A stretch of DNA of 64,000 nt from Poa pratensis. Lineage: Eukaryota > Streptophyta > Magnoliopsida > Poales > Poaceae. The position numbers and the translations under genes were made by a program. A model generated the notes under the pieces. It searched no databases and had not been told where the DNA came from. It was given only the letters and a program-made list of their open reading frames with translations. The stretch covers positions 13,111,347-13,175,346 of the forward strand of contig CAMZMU010000123.1 of the NCBI GenBank assembly GCA_947311845.1, read 5' to 3'. The first letter of the stretch is position 1. Every line of letters begins with the position of its first letter. Positions 33,005-44,832 of this stretch are shown piece after piece.

Positions 33005-36000
33005 ATGCATCTGAGCGAGAACGAGGGGATCGAGGGCGCGCGGTTCGCGGTGACGGGCGGGCAGGGCTTCGTCGGCGCCGCCCTCTGCCTGGAGCTGCTC
33101 CGCCGCGGCGCCCAGGAGGTCCGCTCCCTCGACCTGCGCGCCTCCTCCTCCTGGTCTCAGCAGCTACTCGACGCCGGCGTCCGCCTCTTCCAAGGTACCC
33201 TCTCTCGCTCAAGTTACCATGGTTCTGCTTCAGAGTATAACTAAACTCCTCAAATGCTATTCAGCTGATGTTGTAGAGTAATAGATAAGCTTGTTCCAGG
33301 CGATTAGATGCACATAATTTGCATATTTTCTTTTCGAATTATGATACACTATGCTGCTATCCTTTCTTATTGGGTTGTACACTGAATCAAGCTGCAAATT
33401 AGTGTCCATTCCGAGGAGAATTCACCGTCATTATTACTCCTCAGGTTGTTTGTTTGGCTTCATGTAGGGATGATTACTCCTTACATAGTGAAGCTAACAC
33501 CAACACCATAATTATCTGTCGACACCTGATGTGCGCACTGCGTTATTAAATATCTTGGGGTGGCTTTGTGTTGCAGGGGATGTTAGAAAGAAGGAGGATG
33601 TGGGGAGGGTTTTCCGCGGCGTGGACTGTGTCTTCCACCTCGCTTCATATGGCATGTCAGGGAAAGAAATGGTACAAGCAGGACGAACAGATGAGGTCAA
33701 TATAAACGGCACGTGCAGTGTACTGGATGGTTGCCACGAGCATGGTGTTAGGAGGCTTGTGTATGTAAGCACGTATAACGTGGTGTTTGGGGGAAAGCCA
33801 ATTGTAAATGGCGATGAGATGTTGCCTTATTTTCCCATCGAAGACCATGTCGATGCTTATGGGCGTAGTAAATCGATTGCTGAACAGTTGGTGCTGAAGA
33901 GTAATGGCCGGCAAGCTAAGTAAGTTGATTTGTTTTGTCAGTATCAATGCTATGCAATATGCTAATTCTAGTATCCGCGCAACTTCTGAAGTTCTTGTAT
34001 ATCCAAAGCAAAAAAAAAAATATTTGGTTTTGTTTCGACCTCAGACTAGCATTTTGCAGTACTTGACACCAAGCAGGCTGTCTTAACTCTTAACTAATTT
34101 GATATTTGCCTACAGGAGTAAAAGTACCCGTGTTTATACATGTGCAATTCGCCCGGCTGCTATATATGGTCCAGGTGAAGAGCGTCACTTTCCAAGGATC
34201 CTGTCACTTGCAAAATTGGGATTAGCATCCTTTAAGATTGGGGCTCCAGATGTGAAGACAGATTGGGTTTATGTAGATAATCTTGTTCTTGCACTGATAT
34301 TGGCAAGCATGGGACTTTTAGATGACATTCCTGGCAGGAAGGGAACTCCTGTAGCAGCCGGTCAAGCATATTTCATATGCGATGGTAATTCTTGTTAGCC
34401 TGCATGATACCTACTCCTGTCTTAGAATTATAAAATTCGTATACTCTTACTGTGTTATAGTCATGGTAGTATGTTCTGAATTTTAATTCGTCTTCTGATT
34501 ATTTGTGAAACCTTTCTGGTTTTATCTAGCTATAACATGTAAATTTATCTTCGAGGATAAACTGTAGAGGAGGCACTGATAGCAAGTTATACTTGTAGTA
34601 GTTATGTTGAATTACTAGGAAAACATCAGTGGTCTGATCCCTTGATTTTTGCAATAGTGTCATTGTTAAGAATGTCTATTCTACTTGTAGCACTGCACCA
34701 CATACCTTATAAGCTGAAACTTCCCTACTTTTCGTTTCACACCACATCACAAAAACCTGAAAGTATTTATTTTGCTACTTTTCCTTTCTCTGAGTTCAGA
34801 TGATTAAAAACTCAATGATTACGACTTAATCATGACATGTACTTGATGTTTTATGAGTTATGTTTTCATTCAGTAAATGCTTACAACCTTTATCAAGTAG
34901 TAGCTGTTCCCTTCTTGAGCATGGTAATTAACTGATTGTACTTCAAATAAACTGCATTGCCGTACTGAGGAAACCTACTTTTTTCCCAGGAGCACCTGTA
35001 AACACTTTTGAATTTATCATCAACCCCTTATTTCGAAGTTTGGGCTATACGGTTCCTCGAGTTACACTTGACACCTCGGTTGCCCTCACAATTTCAAGAA
35101 TTATTTTGTTCATGTCCACACTATTCTATCCATGGTTAGATAGTAAATGGATTCCTCAGCCTCTTATTCTTCCTGCAGAAGTATACAAGGTAAGTCTATA
35201 TCTCATGATTTAATGAGTTTAGTAGTGCAGTCCCTTGAAGAAAATTCTCTGTACATGTCTCGAATCAGACTTTTTGGTACTATCCTATTGTCATGCCTTT
35301 TCTTGTGAAATGAGGCAAATATTATTGCCTTTTATATTAATGTAGAAGAAGAAAACATTGATTTGGCCAAGGCCGAAAGGGGATAAACCTGGAAAATTTA
35401 AGACACAATCTCCGCTAGATATTTTTCCGCCTTCCATAAGCTCATGCTCTCCCTGCATATTGATTTCCCAGAATAAGGCTATCGGGAAATTAGTTTTTTT
35501 TGTTGTTGCTGAAAACCCTTGAATTCCGCTACTTCCAGATATCCCACATTGAAACACTAGCATTATAGTGGGCATCAAGCTCTTCTCGTGCGCCCCAGTC
35601 AATTGTGCCATAGCTTCCCAGCATTGAAATACTGCTGCATGGCCAGAGGCCAAGGTCCTGAAGGAGGCGAGGGCGGAGAGCCAACCGGAGGCTGCTGCCC
35701 AGATCCCTCTATAGTATCTGCATTCGAAAAAATAACCATGTATGATAACTGAGTTCATGACGATGAACCATGTATAGTACGAGATCCTTTTTTTCCTTTG
35801 AGTTCCGCTTCCTTTTTTTTTTGCTGTGAGTTTGAACCCTGTTCGCCTAATATAATGCGATGATCCATATGCAGTATACTAGTCAGCGTTACGTTGAAAA
35901 TGGTCATATTCAAGGGATATGTCTACTGACATACTTAAGCTTGTGCTAAGCAAGTAGGCTTGCTATAATATTAGTATTGATGACTGATGAGTGGGAGCAA

Positions 36001-36501
36001 ACAAATGATATCCCATGTGCAGGTGGATCATTTACTAATGCTGGTAGTTCGTTGTGACAGGTGGGTGTTACACATTACTTTTCATACTTGAAAGCTAAAG
36101 GGGAGCTTGGCTATGTGCCCATGACGAGTCCTCAGGAAGGCCTGGCTGCAACCATCTCCTACTGGCAGGAACGGAAGAGGAGAGAACTGGATGGCCCGAC
36201 CATATTCATCTGGTTGGCAGTAACAATTGGGATGCTAGCTGTGTTTTCAGCTGCTTGCCTTCCGCCTGTTGGTCCACTGAAGTGGGTGCTTGCCATCCAT
36301 CTGTTCGTCTTCCGGTCAATGCTGGTGATCCGTCTGGTCTTGGTGGTCGCGGTTGCGTTGCACGTCGGGGAGGGCGTCTATGCCTGGTTCTTGGCGAGGA
36401 AGGTCGACCCGAGGAACGCTACAGGGTGGTTTTGGCAAACCTCTGCCCTGGGCGTCTTTTCCCTCCGTCTTCTGCTCAAGAGAGCGAGAGCGAGAGTGTA
36501 A
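33005..36501 (+). CDS. 3-beta-HSD-like short-chain dehydrogenase (SDR 42E type) with membrane tail
   Basis: Extended SDR oxidoreductase of the 3-beta-hydroxysteroid dehydrogenase/isomerase family; the plant substrate is uncertain. Exons 33005-33194, 33577-33919, 34116-34384, 34990-35189, 36061-36501 are in phase and give 480 residues. The NAD(P) motif TGGQGFVG is at residues 17-24, HLASYG at 84-89 and the catalytic YGRSK at Tyr158/Lys162, with Ser128/Thr129 before it. IRPAAIYGPGE is the conserved extended-SDR segment. The last 90 residues hold two or three hydrophobic stretches (TIFIWLAVTIGMLAVFSAA, MLVIRLVLVVAVALHVGEG), so membrane or ER attachment is inferred, as in SDR42E1-like plant proteins. 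Intron 4 contains a LINE fragment in reverse orientation. The frame is intact. Confidence 0.88.
35300..35758 (-). mobile_element. LINE 3' fragment in the dehydrogenase intron 4
   Basis: The minus-strand frame (about 155 codons) contains HGYFFECRYYRGIWAAASGWL. This matches the zinc-binding region after reverse transcriptase in plant LINEs (H-x-FFEC). A hairpin at 35312-35331 (GGCAA/TTGCC arms) precedes the 3' end, comparable to the one at 26030-26048. It is 5'-truncated; exact edges and target duplication are not clear. Confidence 0.65.
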
Positions 36502-37829
36502 ATTTGTGTTGTTTGATGTACTCTTTGGTAACTCCATGACAGTAGATTCCAGCTGAAAATGCCTCGGCAGATGCGATCCACTGCTGTAAAATACCCATTC
36601 TGAGGCTTCTGTAACATATACCACGGCCTTGCCATCTCTGATGAAAGGTATCCTGCCATGTGTTACATTACATGAGCACTTTGTCGGGTTATACGTACCT
36701 CAAATATCTGACAAGTCGCTGTCAGGTCGAACATGACCGTCCACCGACCGAAAATGTGGGAATACACACTCTGAACTGTATACTAGTGTCTGGGAACTAA
36801 ACACAGCTCGTTTTGCTCGCGTGCCATCTGCAGAAACTCGAGGAAGTCCCTATCTTTGCCTGTGCAGAACAGGAATATGCAAACATAGCTGGGTTCTCTG
36901 CCTTGCCCTGCTCTGTTTTGCTTGCAGCTACCACCACTACGGAACCACCACCAACCAACCTCTGAACCGGAAGCCGAACAAAGGCACATATTACAGCCCG
37001 ATGCCTCAGTTCAGTGACGACAGTACAGACGGGGGTGGGTCAAACTGCTTCCACGCCACGAGGGGGAAGAAAGGAACAGACGAGCGGCGGTTGTGGGCCT
37101 CCACTCTTCTTCCACCTACCTCGCCGTTTCGTTTCATTTAGCGGAGGCTGGTGTCGGCGGGAGGAAGCAACCGACGGTGGGGTCGGGCTCGGGCTCGGGT
37201 GTTGTATCGGAGCTGGACTCCTCAACCGCCGCTCTGATGGCTAGCATGTGTGCTACAGCCGCCACCGCCGCTCTGCGTGGCCTGCGCCGCGCCCGGCGCC
37301 CTCCTTCAGAGTCACATCTCTCTCCGGAACCTGGACCAACAACTCCTCCGGTTGTAAACCTGGTCGAATTGCACGTCACCTCGGATATACTGAACACGTG
37401 CTGGGAGGTTTTAGGCCGGCGTCCCCAGATTTTGCCGTGAAATGCGCTGAAACACTGAAGTTTTTCTCCTCTATTTTTTCCACTCTGTGGAAGGTGCTTG
37501 TGATTTGCATGGCATCATGGAGTGCATGAATCATGAATGCGTTGCCGACGATGGAAGGCTAGGGCGCCTGTTCATGGAAAGGCCCGCCTTAAAGTTTCCT
37601 ATGAGTGTCTGGAACATGACAAACCGTTCTGGTAGGAAGAATGGTCATGGCATTTGGATGATGATTAGCTCGTTCCCCATGTTCTCCTGTGCGTTCTTTT
37701 GCGTTTTCTGGGACTGGAGTCCAGAGCTGCTTATATTATTTGCGAGCTAATCAAAGTATCAAGCAAACAGAGACATAGTGCAGCCGCCGCTGGACCTTTT
37801 CTTATCGAAACTGTATATGAAGTACTTTA
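36502..37829 (+). other. Intergenic region, no supported gene
   Basis: Starts with the dehydrogenase 3' UTR. A GC-rich patch at 37090-37440 is open in several frames (Ala/Arg/Pro-rich) but resembles no family, and I do not call a gene. Confidence 0.4.
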
Positions 37830-38377
37830 GGGTGTGTTCGTTTCTGGAATTCCAGGGAATGGAATGGAACGGTTCCGTTCCTCGGGACGATTCTTGTGTT
37901 CGGTTTCGGGATGGAACGGAACGCACTGGTTCCACTAGAGGGAATATTCCTCCAATATGCGGAACCGACCGGTCCGGCCGATTCGGCCGGACGGGGTGGA
38001 ATTGCACAGTGCGTCTCTCTAATTAATCAAGTTTAGCACTAATTAATCAAGTTTAGCACTAATTAATCAAAGATTAGGAATAATTAATCAAGATTAAAAA
38101 TAATTAATCATGATTATGAATAATTAATCAAGATTAGAAATAATTAATCAAGTTTAGGAATAATTAATCGTGTTTATGAATAATTAATCGAGTTTAGGAG
38201 TAATTCCATTCTCATCCCATTCCATTCCATTCTTCCCCGTTCCAAAACCGAACGCAGGGATGGAACGGTTCCGTGACATTTTTTTGCCCGAACCGAACAC
38301 AGGGATGGAACGGTTCCGTGACCGTGGAATGGAATGGTTCCATTCCATTCCATCCCGTTCCAAAAACGAACACACCC
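37830..38377. mobile_element. Harbinger/Tourist-like non-autonomous DNA element
   Basis: 548 bp with terminal inverted repeats GGGTGTGTTCGTTTCTGGAA and TTCCAAAAACGAACACACCC, and the target duplication TTA (37827-37829, 38378-38380). Subterminal parts are built of GGAATGGAATGG/GGAACGGTTCC words. The middle is a 20-bp minisatellite. Confidence 0.88.
38021..38204 (+). repeat. 20-bp minisatellite, about nine copies
   Basis: Units of the type AATTAATCAAGTTTAGCACT repeat with a 20-bp step from 38021 to about 38204. The AATTAATC core is constant and the second half varies. It lies wholly inside the 37830-38377 element. Confidence 0.92.
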
Positions 38378-38485
38378 TTACATTATTGAGATGAACATCA
38401 AATCATCGTAGATTCCAGCGAGACCTCGCAAGTGCAGTGGACAGGAGTATCATTTTCTGCATAACTAGTGGCAAGTGCAAACATA

Positions 38486-40667
38486 GGGCGCGTTTGGTAG
38501 CCTGCAGATTGCAGGGCCAGACCCGCCAGCTGCAACCGCATAATGTTTGGTTGCCTACACGAGTTACCGGGCCAGTCCATCACGCTCATCAAAACAACGT
38601 CGGGCTAGACCTAGCAGGCACGCTCGAATCGAGCGTTCCCGAGGAGCCAGGCTCCTTCTCCCCTCCTGTAGGAGCTCATGCGACCATGGAGATGGTGGGA
38701 TCCCACGCGCATCAGCGAAAAAGGGGGTGGAGAAATTCGGTCACCTCCCGCCAAAACCCTGCCCTATTTACACCCTCTTCGCTCACCGCCCAAGCTTAAA
38801 CCACCATTTCCCCCCAACCGACCTCTCACCTCCCGTCGGCGAGCAGGTAAGCGGTGAAGTCAAGTCCGGTCAGCAGCGGCAGCAAGAGTTGCTGTTTTAC
38901 GTCGACCTCTCCTCGTTCCTCCGCATCTGCACCGATGGCTGTAATTACGAACCCCTTGTGTGTTCATCTACATGTCAGTACCTAGATCTCTGAGCATGTG
39001 TAGGATCTTATAGATCTGTGAGCATGTGTAGCATCTTGTACATCTGTGAGCATGTATAGGATCTTGTACATATGTGAGCATGTAGGATATTGCAGAACTT
39101 GGTCATGGTTTTGTGCTTTCTTCTGTACGATCTGCTAGATGTTGTAGTACTAGGTCATGATTTTGGTGCTTTGTAGTGTAGGATTTGTTAGATCTTTTAG
39201 AGTTTCGTCATGCTTCTGTACTTTTGCAGTGTACCATATGTTAGATCATGTACAAGTTGTGCTTTTCTAGTGTACCAATTGTGTAGATCATGTACAAGTT
39301 GTGCTCATAACTTTATTGATGTTGTATGCGTCATCGATGTAGGATTCGATGGACGGCCTTAGTTAGGCTCTGGTCCCCATTGGGGACTCTCAGATCCCTT
39401 CATGGGTGAGGACTCACAGCCTGAGATGCCATTTGCGGATCCGGCTGATACCGTGGTTGTGCAAGATCTTCTTGCCGGCCTCGATGTGGCCATGAAAGCT
39501 AAGGTCGCCAAGGCTAAGGCATGGGTGAAGGGGACCATGAAATGGCTTCCATTCATGTCCACCTTTGTGCTAAACCAGATGTGTGCACTGATCAAGACTG
39601 GGGTTAGGACTGACAAGGGTTTCAAAGAGTTCCATCTCACTACCGTGGCCAAGGCTCTGTTTGTTCACTGTGGGGAGGTCACTTCTACTCAGGTGTAAAC
39701 CACCTGAGGAAGTGGAGGCTCCGGTGGCTCCAGGTGAGCAAACTCCGTGACTTGAGCTGGTCACAATGGTGTGAGGATACGTACACCATCATCCTTGAGA
39801 CTGACCACTACGAGGGGCACACCACGGTTAGCACATCATCCTTAACTGTAAACCTTGATCATCAACTTCAATCCCATCTAACAAACTGTCCTAACAAGGA
39901 TCACCCAAGGACGCCGAGTTCCTCAACAAGCTCATTCAGAACTACATACAGATGCAAATCATCTTCTCCTATGGTCCTTCTTTTGTAATGATCATGCATG
40001 CTGCTCTAGTTTTACAAATTGTGTCTACTTGTGATGAATTGACATGTGTCTTCATTAACCTCTGATCTTGCTTGTGTGTTCGTAGATGAACTAGTATTTG
40101 GTGTACAGAGGGAGGCGTCCAGGAGTGTACAGCTCGTGGAAACCTGCCAGGAACAAGTCTCCGGCTTCTCCAACAACAGCTACGAATGGTTTGAAACATT
40201 GGATGAAGCACAACACAAATACTCCAACTTTCTGAATCAGGAGAACGCCATTGTAGGTCATGAGGTTGGAGGCAATATGATGGTGGCCAATTTTGATGTT
40301 GTCCGATGAGGTGCTAGCCCAGATGCCAAATGAAGTCCAGCTTAGTAGGATCAAAGACTTGTGATTGTGAAGCTCCTGCTATTCTAGATGGCAGTGTATG
40401 ATCGTATGTTGTAATGTGGTGAAGACTAGTAAGCTCACCACATTTGAATTTGGGTAACCATAGCGAGCCTCTCGTGGGCGAGCAAACACAATGTTTTTGC
40501 TTATGCGGAGCCCTAAACCAATGTTTGCAGGCTACCTCAGCCATAGATCACGGAGGCTACCAAATGACTTACACAACATGCCTAAGAGGGTGGCCGGACC
40601 AGACTTGATCCTGGCCTACCTGCGCCCATGGAGGAAAAAAATTACATGTAGGCTACCAAATGCGTCC
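38486..40667 (+). mobile_element. PIF/Harbinger-type element with decayed ORF1
   Basis: 2.18 kb with inverted ends: GCGCGTTTGGTAGCCTGCA on the left, and the right end read on the minus strand as GACGCATTTGGTAGCCTACA. ATA stands on both sides (38483-38485, 40668-40670). The interior has a 5' leader, then a Myb/SANT-like ORF1 remnant. No DDE transposase is visible. Confidence 0.72.
39402..39990 (+). pseudogene. Harbinger ORF1-like Myb/SANT-type protein remnant
   Basis: Residues WLPFMSTFVLNQMCALIKTG and the following KGFKEFHLTTVAKALF match the plant Myb/SANT-like domain found in Harbinger ORF1 and related host proteins. In the intact family the next residues continue through a conserved tyrosine and HLRKW motif. 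Here one base is missing at about 39697 and a stop follows, but HLRKWR-type sequence continues in the next frame up to about 39830. A probable intron follows, and then a piece encoding aspartate/lysine-rich helix residues (about 39895-39970). The start at 39402 is the first ATG; the real start may lie earlier. Confidence 0.6.
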
Positions 40668-41551
40668 ATAGTGCAAGCGAAAACTGCCAGTTTGATCCAA
40701 GGACAACAACAAGCAACCAAAACACGGCAATTCCAACGCAGTTTTTCCACAACTACGAGGATCTTCCCCGCTTATCATGACCGTCGATTTTGCATCCAAC
40801 GAACGATATTACATAGTAATTGATGTATTGATAAAATAAAACAATATGTTAATGCGTGGTTTTTTTAATGTATGTATAGAAATTTCTTGTAGTACCTGAA
40901 TCTAAAAATTAGACTAAATAAATACAGAAATTATTGATAATGCATTGGTATTTGCAAATTCGTTGTTACCTTGTGCATGGATCGTAAAGTATTTGGATAT
41001 GGATAGTTGTGGAGTTGCATTTTTTCGACAATTCGCAGCATTTTTACCACTCTACGCCGCCATATGTCTAGTAGGTAAAAAATTCAGAGATGGTTAAGAA
41101 ACTTCCTCGCGTTCCACGTATGGGTCGTATGGCCTAGGCCAGGATGGAGAATCCGTAGTAGAATTATCCCGACAGCGAACAGTCAGAAAGTTCTCCACGT
41201 GGTGGACGTCAAAGGAAGGCAGCTGCAGTTGTTTCTTCGGTGCAGGAAGGTTTCAACTGCAGCAGCAGACTCGCTCCATCGTGGCCGCCGATGCCTGCCT
41301 GACTAATTAGACCAGCCTGTCCACACAGCTCCGACGGACGGAACCGCCGCCCTCGACACAAAACGCAGCGACCGCCCGCCCACCACATATACACGCGCGC
41401 ACTCCACGACTCCCCCTGTCTTTCCTCCTCGCCAACCCTCCCACGGCAAGCAAGCAAGCAGAGGAGATCTGGAGAAGAAGGAGAAGGCCATTGCTGCTAG
41501 CTCCTGAGGATCTTCTCCTCTGTCTCTCTCTGCTTTTCTTGCTTGGTCGCC
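40668..41551 (+). promoter_or_regulatory. Upstream region of the 41552 gene
   Basis: AT-rich sequence up to about 41100, then GC-richer sequence. ATATACAC near 41388 is a weak TATA candidate. The leader just before the ATG is pyrimidine-rich (TCTCTCTCTG). Confidence 0.35.
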
Positions 41552-42115
41552 ATGGCCACCATCCTGGAGAACATCCAGAAGTCCCGGTTCCTACCAACAC
41601 GGCCGCTCCAGGACGACCTGCCCACCTCCCACGGCGCAAAGTCGGAGAGCCACCTCCAGGGCCTCCGCAAGCGGCTCTCCACCATCTCCGGCAAGATCCA
41701 GCCCATCTCCTCGGCCTCCGCCGAGTGGGCGTTCCGGCGCTCCCAGTCGGCGCCCTCCCTCGCCAGCGCGTTCGGCGCCGGCGCCGGCCCGGTGAAGCGC
41801 TGGTGGGACTGGGGCCTCGGCTGGCTGCTCTCCAAGAAGCTGGGGTTCGCGGGGGACCTCGAGATGAACGAGGAGGAGGTGGCCGCGCTGGGACGCCAGA
41901 GCAGGGGCACCTGGGCCCACGTCCTCTACAAGGTGCGCTCCGGCGTGCGGCGCTTCGTCGTGAGCTCGCACTCGCTGCCCACCACGCAGCACCACAAGCA
42001 CTCCGCGCTGCCGACGTCGCACAAGGCGGCGCAGTGCAAGCCGGCCGCGCAGGCGCAGCAGCAGTTCGCGTACACCCAGAGGAGCTTCCAGTACGGGCAA
42101 GCCATGGCGCATTAA
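41552..42115 (+). CDS. Plant-specific protein of unknown function
   Basis: Single-exon gene of 187 residues. The start GCCATGGCC is a strong context; the frame is open slightly upstream but without another ATG. The N-terminus MATILENIQKSRFLPTRPLQ, a basic middle (GLRKRLSTISGKIQPISSAS, then AEWAFRRSQSAPSL), an aromatic WWDWGLGWLLSKK segment and DLEMNEEEVAALGRQSRGTW look like a conserved plant family, but I cannot name it with confidence. There is no signal peptide or clear transmembrane span. The RRSQSAPS segment resembles a basophilic kinase or 14-3-3 site; this is inference. The C-terminal part is rich in Gln, His and Ala. GC-rich codon use matches grass genes, and the frame is intact. Confidence 0.75.
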   Translation: MATILENIQKSRFLPTRPLQDDLPTSHGAKSESHLQGLRKRLSTISGKIQPISSASAEWAFRRSQSAPSLASAFGAGAGPVKRWWDWGLGWLLSKKLGFAGDLEMNEEEVAALGRQSRGTWAHVLYKVRSGVRRFVVSSHSLPTTQHHKHSALPTSHKAAQCKPAAQAQQQFAYTQRSFQYGQAMAH

Positions 42116-43479
42116 AGATCTCTTCTTTGGTGGAGCAAGACTAAGATCTGATGATGGTCTTCTTGAGATCCGGCAACGGATATGACGAGAAGCTCAAGAA
42201 AAAAATGAAGAAGATTCAGGTATGAGGTGTGAGATCGATCGGTGGTGAAGATGCAAGACGATTATATGTGGGGATTTAGAACTGTAGTTTATTTTTTGTT
42301 TGTGTAGATCTGATGTTCCTACGTATAGAATGCCAAAGTGTATGCTGGTTCTTTCCATTCTTTTTGGGTTCGTCGGGCGATGTAAATGTTTGGTCGATTC
42401 CTTATGTTCTTTGCCTCCTGCAGTAAATAAAAAGCTACTAATGCAGACTCCTGCTCGTATGTATGCATGTTCTTGAATCTTGAGTGAGATCGGAAGAACA
42501 TAGCACTCTTTCCAGTTGCTACCAGCTAATATCCATTATCTGTGGGCTCATGCATTTGCTAATGGTTTATGCAGCTCACGATAGCTGGTGAAGATACTAC
42601 CTGTTCCATAGAATCTTCCCCTAATACAATATGGAAAACATTTGCGTGCTGTGTTCCATTTTTTTTAATAGTTATATGCAAGTACTCTGCTAGAGCTAGA
42701 CTGCCGTGTCGGTGCATTAGCAAATGTGACGATAAATAGTAAAAAAAAAACTACAAGTGAAGCAAAGGTCGACAGTTCACATGAAACTTGCGCCAATTCT
42801 TGATAATTTTTTGTTGTTGGAGCTGTCGTCAGGCGGTAGTATTTTAGGATATTTCAGGCTTCTTGTCTTTAGGGTTTTTCGGAGAAGTGACATTACAGCA
42901 GAAAGTAATTGAGTAATAGGTGAAATTCAGAGCACAGGTGAACTGTCGCAGCGTGGAAACAGGTAGAAGGTCGGAATCTGTTACATAAAGTGTTACATGT
43001 GCTCCACCAGAAATGAATGATTGGGGCTATGGCACACATGAATTCAGGCAATGTACTTGTGGTTTATTGGTTCTTGCAGCTTTTTCTTGATGGAGAAAGA
43101 TAGTAATGGACGTTGACATGCTGAGATATACTACAAGCTATATATTCTGAATCAAGTAAATATTTTGTATCTTACACAAAGAACAGGACTAGAATGACAC
43201 TACGGATCTCCGAGCATGATACACGGTGAATCTGTGCACAGTATCTAACTCGTATCTCCGCTATGGCAATACTATGTCTTTTTGTGTGTGAAAAACTTGG
43301 TTCAGAAATACCCTACATTTTGACATAGACACCGTAGTTTTTTCTTTTCTTTGAGACTAAAATTCTTACTTTATTATTAAGCGAAGACGCTATATCAGAT
43401 TTGATAAACCGAAACAAAATCGTCGAGCATTGACAAGCTTGAAAGCTATATCGAAGAACTATGAAGTCTCACAACTAAC
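42116..43479 (+). other. 3' region and spacer
   Basis: Probable 3' UTR of the 41552 gene, then AT-rich spacer with short A and T runs. No gene is supported. Confidence 0.4.
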
Positions 43480-44370
43480 AAGTTCTACTAGTTGGGAGGC
43501 TGATAACCGTATAGATCTCGATGCTACGCGCAAGATCACCTTCCAACGTAGAGAAGAGCATGACCCTCCTCCAAACCGAGAAGAATAACCAATACATGAA
43601 GCACGCGGTCGTTTGCCAAGGCGTGAAATGTCAATCGCCGCCATCAATATCCTCCTCACCACGAATGAAGCGAACAAAATGGTGATTTCAAAAATGGAGA
43701 TGACGAAGAGCAAGAAAGTGATAGGCATCAAAATCTCCACCAACACCATCATCGACATGGTGATGGAAGTGTACGACAACACCGCCACCACAATAATGGA
43801 GACAACTTTTTTGACAAGCTCAAGTTCAATGACCCTGAAGTTTATCTTTCGTGGGCGCTCAAAGTGGATGAAATCTTCCATGTGGAAAACTATCCAGAGT
43901 AAGATTGTGAGGCTTCACCAGAGCTATTGTGGTTGGAATAAGTATAATTGACCGCCAAGAGAACCGAGAAAGACCACTAAGAACTTTGGATGCTATGAAG
44001 GAGCTCCTTTTGTTTCTCCATACTACGGAAGGGAAAGTCCAGGAGCTAAAGTAAGCGACAAAGAGTGTTGAAGAGTACTATAAGAAAATAGGTACCGTTG
44101 TGATGAGAGCTAACATTGAAGAATTAGAAGAGCAATCCATCGCTAGATTCATGAATGTACATCATGAAGTTCCAACCTTGTGAAAACTTGGTTGAGTTGG
44201 TCCATCAAGCATCCAAGCCAGAGAGAGGAATCCAGTATGACATATGTTACAACGAGTACAAGAGCTTTTTCTCCGCAAGAACTTCAACTAATCCATATAC
44301 TACAAGCGCTTCCAAGCCTCCTAGAAAATCCAGTGACACTCAAGTATGTACTGGGACGATGATCCCCTAG
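43480..44370 (+). pseudogene. Decayed Gypsy gag fragment
   Basis: Read across frames, the plus strand gives pieces of a plant Gypsy Gag: DNFFDKLKF with DPEVYLSWALKVDEIFHVEN near 43800-43900, KIGTVVMRANIEELEEQSIA near 44090-44140, and LVELVHQASKPERGIQ near 44190-44235. Several stops and frame changes separate them. No LTRs or target duplication were found. Confidence 0.65.
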
Positions 44371-44494
44371 TTTTCTTTTGGCAGAGTTGATTGATGATGT
44401 AACTATTATTTGATCTTGGAATAAATTGTGCGAAATGGCTTTGCCCCTAATACACAAGCTAACAAAAAACACGCAAAATGCTTCGGGCAATCTT

Positions 44495-44590
44495 AAAGGC
44501 CCATGTAGTAGCAGGCCGAAATCCTCAAATGTTTTGGACTTTAAGGCTAACTTGAGAAGCTTCTGGACTTTAACCCAAGGCCCACCAACG
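44495..44590 (+). promoter_or_regulatory. GGCCCA site II-type motifs upstream of OEP7
   Basis: GGCCCA occurs at 44499-44504 and 44579-44584. The reverse complement TGGGCC is the TCP-bound site II element common in promoters of plant housekeeping and organelle-protein genes. Their role here is inferred. Confidence 0.4.
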
Positions 44591-44832
44591 GCGGTGGGCG
44601 CCAACCGCCAATCCGGTTGCGGTGGCGGCCGGCCACCCAGGTCACCAAAGGCAAAGGAAAAGGCTCCGCCGTTGCTTTCTTCCTCGCCTTTGCCTTTCTC
44701 TTTCGTGTAGTACCGAGCAAGACAAAGCATTCCCCTTCCCCAGACGCGCACAAAACCCCCAAACCCCACGCATCCCACGCCACCCATCCATTCCAACCCA
44801 TCCCCATCGCAGCCCACGCGCCCCGAGCAGCC

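Noticed and set aside
36023..36060. Alternative acceptor for the last dehydrogenase exon
   Set aside because: It would shift the frame relative to the conserved VGVTHYFSY start of the exon.
37093..37440. Possible small gene between the dehydrogenase and the Harbinger-like element
   Set aside because: No splice logic, no recognisable motif, low-complexity composition.
38021..38204. Regular repeats reminiscent of a CRISPR array
   Set aside because: The units are contiguous 20-bp tandem copies without unique spacers and lie in a plant DNA transposon.
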